7,015 nucleotides of DNA from CAZIXN01 sp039180415 (GCA_039180415.1 JBCDDH010000114.1:1-7015), one strand, 5' to 3'. Shown: positions 1-6,346, numbered from the stretch's first letter. The notes: generated by a model from the letters alone, not told the origin. Translations and numbers: made by a program.

Positions 1-1
1 G

Positions 2-703
2 CACGCCTACGGCGGCGACCTGGCGCTGACGCGCAACGCCGTGGGCCACCAGGGCCTGACCCACGACGGCGAAGCCCTGGGCCTCAGCGGCTCCGGAGGC
101 CTCGGCCTCGTCGAAAACCGCAACCGCACCCTCCACCCCCGGCTCGGCCGGTTCCTCCAACGCGACCCGCTGGGGTACGTCGATGGGATGAGTGTGTATG
201 AGTATGTTTTGTCCAAACCAACATCCTTTTCCGATCCATTTGGACTTCAATCAAATGTCCATCCAGGTGCAATTAAGGTCTACATTGATTCCGGAATGTC
301 AGCCCAGCAAATTGCCAGCAACACTGGATGGACACTGCAACAGGCAAGGCGGGCTATGGCGGCTTATCGAGCCACTAAAGCCATGCAAGAAGCTGCCACA
401 CAATCAGAGCAGAAGCTCGAAGAAAATGGCCTTGGGTGCTCAAAGCAGAGGCTAACTAACCTCGAAAGTTCTAAACATGATTATGAAAGGCAGTTCGAAA
501 TGCTAGGGGCGTGTAAAGGTAGCGATGAGTGTCCAGATTTAATAACAAAACGAAACCTCCTCTCAATAATTACAAAATTGAGGTCCATGATTAACGACGA
601 ATGTTATTACGGCGGTGATCTTGGACACCGCGAGCAACTGCAAGGCAAGCGGAACGCGCTTCGCCAATGCGAAAAATTGATTAAAAGGCTATGCTGTGAT
701 TAG
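2..703 (+). CDS. RHS/YD-repeat polymorphic toxin, C-terminal part (5' end outside window)
   Basis: The frame is open to the left edge, so only the last 233 residues are seen. The RHS-associated core signature is clear: NRNRTLHPRLGRF, then QRDPLGYVDG (to about base 187), then DPFGL at bases 233-247. In RHS proteins the core forms a shell around a toxic tip, and autocleavage falls after the DPxGL motif. The 151 residues after it (bases 248-700) are the variable tip. They hold seven Cys, a helix-turn-helix-like stretch (bases 266-373), and a C-terminal pattern C-YY-GGDLGH-(13 residues)-C (bases 602-670). I recall similar C-x-GGD-GH...C endings on other RHS tips (a 'novel toxin' type, possibly Ntox16), but I could not verify this. 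Its enzymatic activity is unknown. The tip is much lower in GC than the core, as expected of an exchanged module. The next gene overlaps its stop and is the likely immunity gene. Confidence 0.88.
   Translation, partial: HAYGGDLALTRNAVGHQGLTHDGEALGLSGSGGLGLVENRNRTLHPRLGRFLQRDPLGYVDGMSVYEYVLSKPTSFSDPFGLQSNVHPGAIKVYIDSGMSAQQIASNTGWTLQQARRAMAAYRATKAMQEAATQSEQKLEENGLGCSKQRLTNLESSKHDYERQFEMLGACKGSDECPDLITKRNLLSIITKLRSMINDECYYGGDLGHREQLQGKRNALRQCEKLIKRLCCD
683..688 (+). promoter_or_regulatory. Ribosome binding site for the candidate immunity gene
   Basis: AAAAGG lies inside the 3' end of the toxin gene, 7 bases before GTG 696. It supports the GTG start, which overlaps the toxin stop by 8 bases. The later in-frame ATG at 720 has no purine-rich site before it. 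Confidence 0.5.
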
Positions 704-1169
704 ACCGAACCCAGACTTAATGTACAGAGCTTCCAAGCGTTTCGCCATACCACACAAACCTTTTAACGGAAAGCTTGTCGCCTACGCCTCAGGCCCCAAG
801 GAAGAGGCGTTTTTAGAAGCCCTAACGCGCGAACAGCCCATAAATTTAAAATATAAATTCTGGCTGAGGCATTACGAAAATATTTTGCTCTTAAAGCCAC
901 CGGCTTTCAAACACTACTTCCCATGCATTGCAAGGTCGCTTGCAGAAGGCCTGCTACCACTTGACCCGCATGGGCCAGACCTCTTGAATGAGGGCTTTTT
1001 TTATTACACAGAATCACACACATATTTTTTCCGTGACTGCAACACCGATGACCCCAAAAGCCTTTCGCAAAAACAATATCTACCAAAGCTTTTGGCCGAA
1101 CTCAATCAAGAGGAGTTGGAGTTTTTGCTCACATGGCATCGACTCTATTTATCTCTCTACGACCTGTAG
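696..1169 (+). CDS. Hypothetical protein, candidate immunity protein to the RHS tip
   Basis: The product has 157 residues and I do not recognise its family. The GTG start overlaps the RHS stop codon by 8 bases and has an AAAAGG site 7 bases upstream; an in-frame ATG at 720 is the alternative. The protein has no signal peptide or membrane segment, so it is probably cytosolic. It is rich in aromatic residues and His (for example GFFYYTESHTYFF near residues 98-110) and its C-terminal third looks helical. Its GC content is low like that of the toxin tip and unlike all other genes here, which suggests the two moved together. Position is the main argument: a small gene directly after an RHS toxin tip usually encodes the cognate immunity protein. 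That role is inferred; no immunity family motif was identified. Confidence 0.7.
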   Translation: MIRPNPDLMYRASKRFAIPHKPFNGKLVAYASGPKEEAFLEALTREQPINLKYKFWLRHYENILLLKPPAFKHYFPCIARSLAEGLLPLDPHGPDLLNEGFFYYTESHTYFFRDCNTDDPKSLSQKQYLPKLLAELNQEELEFLLTWHRLYLSLYDL

Positions 1170-1220
1170 CTTGCCAGACGCCACAATCCACTGATCTGAG
1201 CCTAGGGTTCGCGCCCCGTG

Positions 1221-1255
1221 AGTGGTCCCTAGACCGAAATGTAGAAGCGACCACT
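1221..1255. repeat. Short inverted repeat
   Basis: AGTGGTC at 1221-1227 is repeated as GACCACT at 1249-1255, a perfect 7-base stem around a 21-base loop. CTAGGG (1202-1207) and CCCTAG (1227-1232) form a second possible pairing that overlaps the first. There is no T run, so it is not a standard terminator. It could be an operator, an element end, or chance. Confidence 0.35.
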
Positions 1256-1529
1256 GGAGGTGGTATAAAAGGGGGGTGCGATATCTCCCTCCAAACTTCG
1301 CTTGGCCTGACCTATCCGTATCCTTTGGCAAGTACAGCAGGAACATCGTGGCGTTGTGATCTCGAAAGGGCTCCATAACGCTGGCAACAATTACTGATCG
1401 CTGCTAGATAAATCGGCCACCGGCGGTTGCGAATGTGGATCAAGAATTTGCACGGCTTTGGGCTTCGAGAATCTTGAAAATTGGAGTATCTTGCTCAGGC
1501 AGTTACTAAGAACATTAATTTTAGCTTTT

Positions 1530-1534
1530 GGGAG
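1530..1534 (+). promoter_or_regulatory. Ribosome binding site of the DUF1573 gene
   Basis: GGGAG lies 9 bases before ATG 1544. It decides the start in favour of this ATG over the upstream in-frame TTG at 1481, which would put 21 non-signal-like residues before the signal peptide. Confidence 0.6.
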
Positions 1535-1543
1535 TTCAATTCC

Positions 1544-2371
1544 ATGTGGTTTCGATCGGGACGCAGCGTTGGTGTACGAACGGGGATCGCTTCGGCATTT
1601 GCGGCGACCGTGCCTCTGATTTTTCCGAGAGTAGCAAGCGCGGAGTTGTCGTGGGAGTCGCGGAGCGTGACGCTGGAGGCGTCGGCGTTGGACGCGTCGG
1701 TCGACTTCGCCTTCCCGTTTGAGAACACGGGGGAGGCGGCGGTGACGGTGACGTCGATCCGGCCGTCGTGCGGGTGCACGGCGGCACAGCTGGACGAGCC
1801 GACCATCGAAGCGGGCGAAAGCTCGGCGATCGCGGGTTCGTTCACGATCGGGGACCGGCGGGGCAAGCAAAGCAAGACGATCGTGGTGCGGACGGACGAC
1901 CCGGACCGGCCCGTGGTGACGCTGCGGCTGACGGTGCAGATCGCCGAGGCAGTGCGGGCAACACCGCGGCTGGTGTTCTGGCGAGACGGCGAGGCGCGGA
2001 CGCCTAAGACGGTCGAGGTGGCGGTGCACGAGCCGGAGCGGTTGGCGTTGACGGCCGCGGAGCTGAGCGCGGGCGAAGCGGTTTCGGATCTGTTTTCGGT
2101 GTCGCTCGAGCCGATGGACGAAGCGGCGGAGGCCAACGCAGACCTGGGCAAGAGCGGCCCGAACGAAGCGGCGGCGGCGGACGCGACGCCGACGCGGTAT
2201 CGGGTGACGGTATCGCCCAAGGCGGACGCGGGCGACGCACGGGCGATGGTGGCTTTGCGGTTCGCGGAGGCGTTGCCGAGCCACTACCGGGCGCCGGCGT
2301 TGATGGTGCGGACGATGGGGACCGCTCCGGAAACGGCCGAAGCCGACGGGGCGGCCGGAGCCGGGGAATGA
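1544..2371 (+). CDS. Secreted DUF1573 domain protein
   Basis: The product has 275 residues. The N-terminus has basic residues, a hydrophobic stretch and an ASA|E cleavage site (about residue 33), so it is exported. Residues 34-130 match DUF1573: a beta-rich, Ig-like domain with the hallmark SCGCT (Cys76 and Cys78), then a conserved IEAGES-type turn, a G-K segment, and a VVRTDDP strand. A second beta region with a linker rich in Ala, Glu and Asp (about residues 192-215) follows. DUF1573 proteins are common in Planctomycetota and Bacteroidota envelopes; their function is not established, but the CGC pair could be redox active or bind metal. ATG 1544 is chosen for its GGGAG site and signal peptide. 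The stop overlaps the next start in ATGA (2368-2371), so translation is probably coupled to the rhodanese gene. Confidence 0.88.
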   Translation: MWFRSGRSVGVRTGIASAFAATVPLIFPRVASAELSWESRSVTLEASALDASVDFAFPFENTGEAAVTVTSIRPSCGCTAAQLDEPTIEAGESSAIAGSFTIGDRRGKQSKTIVVRTDDPDRPVVTLRLTVQIAEAVRATPRLVFWRDGEARTPKTVEVAVHEPERLALTAAELSAGEAVSDLFSVSLEPMDEAAEANADLGKSGPNEAAAADATPTRYRVTVSPKADAGDARAMVALRFAEALPSHYRAPALMVRTMGTAPETAEADGAAGAGE

Positions 2372-2841
2372 GCCGCGGCGTGCGTGGGACGGCGCTCCGG
2401 GCCTTGGGTTTGTTGGCGTTAGCGGCGTTGCCGGCGGCGGGGTCGTATTGGTGGCACGGGCCGATCGCGGAAGCGAAAGCGCTGATCGCGGTGGACCCGG
2501 AAGAACTCCCGGCGGGGCACGTGGCGGTGTCGGAGGCGGGGGGGTGGGATGGCGTGTTGTGGATCGACGCGCGGTCGGCCGAGCGGTTTGCGCGGGGGCG
2601 GGTGCCGGGGGCGTGGCCGCTGACGCCGGGCGACTGGGAGGAGCAGTTGATGGGCGTGTTGGGGGCGTGGGAGCCGGGGCAGCGGGTGGTCGTGTATTGC
2701 GGGTCGGCGAGCTGCGACGACAGCGCGGCGGTGGCGGAGCGGCTACGCAACGAAGCGGGGCTCGACGACGTGTACGTGCTGCACGGCGGGTGGGAGGCGT
2801 GGGTCGCGTGGCGGGAAGAGGTGGAAGGGGGCGCGTCGTGA
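2368..2841 (+). CDS. Membrane-anchored rhodanese-like domain protein
   Basis: The product has 157 residues. An N-terminal hydrophobic segment (about residues 9-27) is an anchor or signal peptide that would place the domain outside the cytoplasm. Residues about 40-150 follow the rhodanese order: VLWIDARSAERFARGRVPGA (Asp67, Pro-Gly-Ala near 80-82), VVVYCG with the candidate catalytic Cys111, a second Cys116 followed by DDSA, then VLHGGWEAW near 137-145. Rhodaneses carry sulfur as a persulfide on the catalytic Cys. Here the loop is C-GSAS-C-DDS rather than the classic CxxGxR, so the two Cys could also form a disulfide. ATG 2368 has GGAG 7 bases upstream and overlaps the DUF1573 stop; its own stop overlaps the next gene's GTG. 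Coupling to a DUF1573 and a MauE-like protein argues for an envelope thiol role. The substrate is unknown. Confidence 0.88.
   Translation: MSRGVRGTALRALGLLALAALPAAGSYWWHGPIAEAKALIAVDPEELPAGHVAVSEAGGWDGVLWIDARSAERFARGRVPGAWPLTPGDWEEQLMGVLGAWEPGQRVVVYCGSASCDDSAAVAERLRNEAGLDDVYVLHGGWEAWVAWREEVEGGAS
2652..2686 (+). other. Predicted G-quadruplex motif inside the rhodanese gene
   Basis: Five G runs (2652-2654, 2661-2665, 2669-2671, 2676-2679, 2684-2686) are separated by loops of 6, 3, 4 and 4 bases on the coding strand, which meets the usual G3 rule with loops of up to 7. It may simply reflect the strong preference for G in this operon. Confidence 0.35.
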
Positions 2842-3287
2842 GTTTGTGGCGGGTGGTGCCGCACGCGGCGGCGGGCGTCGTGGCGGTGGTGTTTGTCGTC
2901 GCGGGCTCGGGCAAGGCGATCGACCCGGCGGGCTTCGCCGAGGCGATCGAGCGGTACGCGTTGTTGCCCGGGGGTTGGGTGCCCTGGGTGGCGTTTTATC
3001 TGCCGTGGCTGGAGATCGTCGCGGGGCTGGCGTTGGTTTGGACGAGGACGCGGGGGGCGGCGGCGTGGCTGATCGCCGGAATGCTGGTCGTGATGACCGG
3101 GGCGTTGGGTTCGGCGTGGTGGCGCGGGCTGGACATCACCTGCGGGTGTTTCGGCAACTGGTGGGAGCTGAGCGCCGGATGGGCGGCGGTGCGGAACGTG
3201 GGGCTCATCGGGGCTTTGGCCTGGAGCTCACGGTTCAGCGGGGACGCGATACGGTTGAAGGAAAACGAAACCGCCGTCGCCGGATAG
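2838..3287 (+). CDS. MauE/DoxX-type redox-associated membrane protein
   Basis: The product has 149 residues and about four membrane segments (near residues 7-27, 50-68, 73-95 and 115-131). It carries MauE/DoxX family marks: AGSGKAIDP-GF with the ERYALLP segment near residues 22-44, a Glu in the second helix region (WLEIVAG, Glu59), and DITCGCFG with Cys102 and Cys104. MauE is known from methylamine dehydrogenase maturation, where it is thought to help with disulfide formation; no mau genes are present here. The start is GTG 2838, overlapping the rhodanese stop in GTGA, with GGAAGGGGG ending 6 bases upstream; a longer open frame upstream is a shadow of the rhodanese gene. It is the last gene of the operon. 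A role passing electrons or thiol equivalents to the DUF1573 or rhodanese cysteines is inferred. Confidence 0.85.
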   Translation: MSLWRVVPHAAAGVVAVVFVVAGSGKAIDPAGFAEAIERYALLPGGWVPWVAFYLPWLEIVAGLALVWTRTRGAAAWLIAGMLVVMTGALGSAWWRGLDITCGCFGNWWELSAGWAAVRNVGLIGALAWSSRFSGDAIRLKENETAVAG

Positions 3288-3485
3288 AACACCACCTTCC
3301 GTTATTCGCTGGCCTCCGGACAAACGCGTCAGAGAAACGAGCCAAATCATCAACGACTGAGAAGCGGTCGACTCTAACCCTCGCGAGTGGGGGTGCCGAC
3401 GCGCACGATCCGCGACGCAGACCGGTTTGATTCACACGTCAACGGGACGTTCGCTGGCAATCTGGTGCAGGCAGGTGTAAGCGAA
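3288..3485. other. Convergent intergenic gap
   Basis: This is the 198-base space between the convergent MauE-like and TPR genes. A bidirectional terminator would be expected, but I see only weak pairing (ACCC at 3377-3380 with GGGT at 3391-3394 around CTCGCGAG) and no T run. Either termination is Rho-dependent or the transcripts overlap. Confidence 0.4.
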
Positions 3486-4109
3486 CTAACGATCATCCGG
3501 ATCATCGAGGTGTACGAGACGGTTTTCGGCCCAGTCTCGCCAGGAAGGTCGCGTGTCTTTGAGCAAGATCTCGCCGAGCAAGTCGCGTAGCTGATCCCCG
3601 CGGTCGCCGCGGCGGTACTTGGCTCGGGCGAGGTTGCCGATCAACTCGGGATGGTCGGGCGCGAGGTCCTTGGCGGCTTGGAACTGAGTGACGGCCTCGT
3701 CGTACCTGCGGACGGCTTCAAGCACGAGGCCGAGGTTGTTGCGGGGTTCGGGCCGGTAGGGCATGAGCTTGCTGGCGTACTCGAACTCCCAAGCGGCGAG
3801 GTAGTACCGGCCCTGCTCGAAATAAACCTGGCCGAGGTTGTTGTGGGCGGGGCCAAAGGCGACGTCGTCGGTAAGGGCTTCTTTGAGGAGGCGCTCGGCG
3901 ATTTCGAGATCACCTCCGTCGAACGCGACCATCGCGGCCTCGGTCTTCTCGCGGGCGGCCTTGCTATTGCCGGCCCGATCGGCCCCGGGGGTCTCGTAGC
4001 CGACGGAAGAAGGATCCGCGGATTGGCAAGCGGTGAAGAAAGCCAGCACGACAGCGGACGTAAAGGCGGCCGCTAACGACTTGATCGGCTGAGCACTAAA
4101 GAAGTTCAT
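3486..4109 (-). CDS. TPR-repeat lipoprotein at the end of the secretion-like operon
   Basis: The product has 207 residues. ATG 4109 is chosen because AAGGA lies 7 bases upstream and the N-terminus is then a lipoprotein signal: Lys10, a hydrophobic stretch, and a lipobox-like FFTAC with Cys28 as the lipidation site. After a polar linker (29-50) come about three tetratricopeptide repeats (near 55-81, 87-117, 121-151) and part of a fourth (155-170), with typical NNLG, A-E-F and P-P positions. TPRs bind other proteins. The gene starts 31 bases after the GspM-like gene in the same direction, so it is likely co-transcribed. PilF/PilW-type TPR lipoproteins help secretins assemble in type IV pilus systems. 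That role is possible here but rests only on context and architecture, and pilus PilF proteins usually have more repeats. Confidence 0.85.
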   Translation of the reverse strand: MNFFSAQPIKSLAAAFTSAVVLAFFTACQSADPSSVGYETPGADRAGNSKAAREKTEAAMVAFDGGDLEIAERLLKEALTDDVAFGPAHNNLGQVYFEQGRYYLAAWEFEYASKLMPYRPEPRNNLGLVLEAVRRYDEAVTQFQAAKDLAPDHPELIGNLARAKYRRGDRGDQLRDLLGEILLKDTRPSWRDWAENRLVHLDDPDDR

Positions 4110-4140
4110 GGTCAATCCTTGAACGAGAATCGGTACTTCG

Positions 4141-4803
4141 TCATCGTCGCGACTCGCTTTCCGCGCTCGGCCGGAAGGCGATGTGGCTGACCGTGGCTTC
4201 AAGCGTCCAACGCTCAACCACGCCTGAGCTGGACTCGGTAGCCGCCGATCGTGGCGTGACCAGCCGAACCGCGTCGACGTTGAGGCGACTCCGCGAAACC
4301 ACGGCGGCTGGCGTGTCTCGCTCGTCGCCGAGGGCCACGCCTGAGCGCAGCGTGCTTAAAAACCGCAAGGCTTCGACTAGCGTGACGCCGCGAACCACGA
4401 GCTGCGTCGCGTGCCGCACGTAGTCGGAGTCGTCAAGCCGCTCGGGGGGCTGCGGCCAGACCCGCTCGATCTGCTGGGCGTCGAGGCCGCTGCTTTGGGC
4501 GGCCCCTTCCAAGAGCCGCGCGAGCGTCGCAGGGTCGAGCGCGCTCGAACCTCCATCTTGGGTGACCGGCACCGTATCCCCGGCGTCAGTGAGCCGCCAG
4601 ATTTCCTCAATCAATCGGCTCGCTTCATCCAGCTCTGCGGCCGCCTGCGTTGCCTCGGCTCGGGCTTGCCCCCGGACGTAACCCGCGGCCGCGGCCGTGG
4701 CGGCCGAGATCGCCAGCGTCACGACGGCGATCCGCATACGCATGGGCCACGCGTCGGTGGCGCGCTTATCGATCGATCCTTCTCGTGGGGTGCGGCCTCT
4801 CAC
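4141..4803 (-). CDS. GspM/PilO-like inner-membrane platform protein
   Basis: The product has 220 residues. A basic N-terminal tail of about 20 residues is followed by one membrane helix (about 23-42), a short charged helix likely to form a coiled coil (about 45-72), and a domain near 88-215. The domain order is ARLLEGAAQSSGLD, then VVRGVTLVEALRFLSTLRSG, then a final WTLEATVSHIAF strand, which fits the ferredoxin-like fold of GspM/PilO. These proteins pair with GspL/PilN to form the periplasmic part of the type II secretion or type IV pilus platform. Similarity is by architecture rather than strict motifs. The GTG start overlaps the upstream stop by 4 bases (GTGA) and has a strong GGAGG site 7 bases upstream. 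A later in-frame ATG at 4743 just before the membrane helix is the alternative. Confidence 0.75.
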   Translation of the reverse strand: MRGRTPREGSIDKRATDAWPMRMRIAVVTLAISAATAAAAGYVRGQARAEATQAAAELDEASRLIEEIWRLTDAGDTVPVTQDGGSSALDPATLARLLEGAAQSSGLDAQQIERVWPQPPERLDDSDYVRHATQLVVRGVTLVEALRFLSTLRSGVALGDERDTPAAVVSRSRLNVDAVRLVTPRSAATESSSGVVERWTLEATVSHIAFRPSAESESRR

Positions 4804-6251
4804 GGATTCACCTCCCCGATACTGCTTTCCGCACGCTGACCGTGCAGCGTAAATGACACCCCGCGTTCGCGCAGGTTCTGGGTGCGTGGGCTGTCCAGCA
4901 CAAACGCCGGCAAACGACGTAACGCCGCCGCGATCCGCTCGGCGTCACCGTGGGAACGGGCTTGGCCGTCCAGATATAGCCGCCGCGGGTCCAGCCGCAG
5001 TTCCAAGATCCGGTATCGCATGCCTCTCTGCAAAGCGGTAGAGGTCACGGAAGAGTCGCTAGAAGGTAGAGGATTGATGGCTCCGGCAGTAGCCGTACGG
5101 CCTTCCGGCGTGGGAAGCGCGACCAACAGGGCTTGTAGCTGAGCGAGCGTGTCGTGCTGCGTCTGAGCCAGGCCCCGTTCGCCTGCGCGCCCGCGTGCCA
5201 AGGACGCCTCGCTGCGCAGCCGTGACAACGGGGCCGCAGGGACCGCCCGCCCCGGGAACGCCTCGCGGAACCGGGCGGCTTGTTGTGAGGTGGCCGTATG
5301 TGTGGCTTCGCGAGCGTGCCAAGCGTCGAGCAGCAGTACTCCGGCCACCGACAATAGCGATGCCGCCGCCGCGATACACCACGCGGTCAGGGGCCGGGCG
5401 TAGCGAAGCCAGTGAGAACGCGGGGCCAACGCGTCGCGCCGCAGGTTGAGCGGGGCCGAACGTTGTCCGCCCAATACCTGTTCCGCGCCCCGCGCCGCGG
5501 CGAGCCAAGGGGATTCGAAATCGCCGACACGCTGTGATGCGCTGAATGATCGTTCGGCCGGCCCGCTGGATTCGAGCGGATCAAAGCCTTCTGGGAAAAA
5601 CGACCAATCGGCGACCCGTCCGTCGCGATAGACGACTCGATCACAGCCCCCCGGCCACCGTGCAACGATATGCGTTTCGTCCGGGCGGTTCGGCGCGTCC
5701 GGTTCCTCCGCGGCAGCTTGCGATTGCCCCGGGGCGATCGGTGGCGGGGGGAGGAAGGAAAGGGGAATGATGGCTTGGACGGGAACGCCGTGTTCTTCGA
5801 GGCAATCGAGCCACGGACGCAGCCGTTGGGTTTCCGCGGCGACCGCGAAGACCTCGCCATCATGCTCGGCCCAGTCGGCGGTCAGCGTCTCGGCGTCCAA
5901 GGGCCACTGGTCTTCAAGCCGGTACAGCAGCGCTGTCCGGCGACCGCGACGTAACAAGCCGTCGGTCGGAACGCGCCCGGTCAGGCACACGCGGCTGTGC
6001 AATGCCAACACCACGCCATCGGGGTGCCAGTCTCCAAGAGCGTCCCGGGATTGATCTCCAGATGCGTCTTTAAGATCTGCCCCACGGGTGCCGCCGACGC
6101 TCGATAAAGCAAGGTCCGCATCATCGGATTCCAGTTTGACTTGTCGCGGACAGCCTTCGACGTCGATCGCCGTCCACAGCATGGACGCGTGATCCGAAGC
6201 GTGAGCGGCTTCGTCGGGCTCGGGTGGAATTAGGATGACAACGGGGGGCAA
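4800..6251 (-). CDS. GspL/PilN-like secretion platform protein
   Basis: The product has 483 residues from TTG 6251. The cytoplasmic half (about 1-285) resembles the actin-like domain of GspL: an opening VVILIPPEP strand, WTAIDVEG, LTGRVPTDGLLRRGRRTALL, a YRLEDQWPLDAETL segment, and WLDCLEEHGVPVQAIIP. A Pro/Ala/Glu-rich insert sits near 170-190. A single membrane helix (about 288-309) follows, then a periplasmic helical region (about 318-380) and a ferredoxin-like end (about 412-472). GspL links the secretion ATPase in the cytoplasm to GspM outside. It is longer than most GspL proteins (about 400). TTG 6251 is chosen because GAGGA lies 7 bases upstream and the first strand follows at once, as in the family. 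TTG 6305 would add 18 residues but has no such site. The stop overlaps the GspM-like start. Confidence 0.78.
   Translation of the reverse strand: MPPVVILIPPEPDEAAHASDHASMLWTAIDVEGCPRQVKLESDDADLALSSVGGTRGADLKDASGDQSRDALGDWHPDGVVLALHSRVCLTGRVPTDGLLRRGRRTALLYRLEDQWPLDAETLTADWAEHDGEVFAVAAETQRLRPWLDCLEEHGVPVQAIIPLSFLPPPPIAPGQSQAAAEEPDAPNRPDETHIVARWPGGCDRVVYRDGRVADWSFFPEGFDPLESSGPAERSFSASQRVGDFESPWLAAARGAEQVLGGQRSAPLNLRRDALAPRSHWLRYARPLTAWCIAAAASLLSVAGVLLLDAWHAREATHTATSQQAARFREAFPGRAVPAAPLSRLRSEASLARGRAGERGLAQTQHDTLAQLQALLVALPTPEGRTATAGAINPLPSSDSSVTSTALQRGMRYRILELRLDPRRLYLDGQARSHGDAERIAAALRRLPAFVLDSPRTQNLRERGVSFTLHGQRAESSIGEVNP
4811..4815 (-). promoter_or_regulatory. Ribosome binding site of the GspM-like gene
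   Basis: GGAGG on the minus strand lies 7 bases before GTG 4803, inside the end of the GspL-like gene. It supports the overlapping GTG start and translational coupling. Confidence 0.65.
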
Positions 6252-6258
6252 GTTGGAG

Positions 6259-6263
6259 TCCTC
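6259..6263 (-). promoter_or_regulatory. Ribosome binding site deciding the GspL-like start
   Basis: GAGGA on the minus strand lies 7 bases before TTG 6251. This leaves a 95-base gap to the upstream GspC-like stop at 6347, where the minus strand is AT-richer than the genes on either side. Confidence 0.5.
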
Positions 6264-6346
6264 GATTTGTTCGTAAGTCCTTAAAGCTGAACTCAAGCCA
6301 ACCAACAGGCGGACGCGTCGTGCGTCGCGAACTAGCCGCAGACGGG

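Larger units (their letters stand above)
1170..1543 (+). other. Region of 374 bases without a convincing gene; leader of the DUF1573 operon at its right end
   Basis: Short open frames on both strands overlap one another and have no family signature, so none is called. The left part (about 1190-1300) has mixed composition, a perfect 7-base inverted repeat, and TATAAAAGGGGGG at 1264-1276. It could be the scar of a mobile element or of an older tip cassette, but I see no transposase remnant. The right part (about 1474-1525) is AT-richer and should hold the promoter of the downstream operon. Weak candidates are TTGCTC (1491-1496) and CATTAA (1513-1518), spaced by 16 bases. No terminator hairpin with a T run was found after the immunity gene. 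Confidence 0.5.

Noticed and set aside
1264..1276. TATAAAAGGGGGG as a promoter box
   Set aside because: No -35-like partner at proper spacing and no gene starting downstream within 200 bases.
1133..1378. Small open frames on both strands after the immunity gene
   Set aside because: They overlap each other and the immunity gene end, with mixed composition and no motif; a transposase remnant was looked for and not found.
2448..2837. Long N-terminal extension of the MauE-like frame
   Set aside because: Its translation is Gly/Arg/Val low-complexity and is the +1 shadow of the rhodanese gene; GTG 2838 with a ribosome site and GTGA overlap is a better start.
2004..2864. 286-residue minus-strand open frame
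   Set aside because: Antisense shadow with low-complexity Pro/Ser/Arg composition and no family signature.
1391..2914. 507-residue open frame on the minus strand opposite the DUF1573 and rhodanese genes
   Set aside because: It is composed almost wholly of Pro, Arg, Thr and Ala, as expected from the antisense of GC-rich codons, and overlaps two genes with clear families, signal peptides and ribosome sites.
3387..3590. 67-residue plus-strand open frame in the convergent gap
   Set aside because: Overlaps the end of the TPR gene, has no good ribosome site and no recognisable domain.
3651..4076. 141-residue plus-strand open frame
   Set aside because: Antisense of the TPR lipoprotein, which has a lipobox, ribosome site and TPR motifs.
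4411..4839. 142-residue plus-strand open frame
   Set aside because: Antisense of the GspM-like gene; Arg/Gly-rich with no domain.
5059..5508. 149-residue minus-strand open frame within the GspL-like gene
   Set aside because: Alternate-frame shadow of the GspL-like coding sequence, with Arg/Gly/Ala-rich composition.
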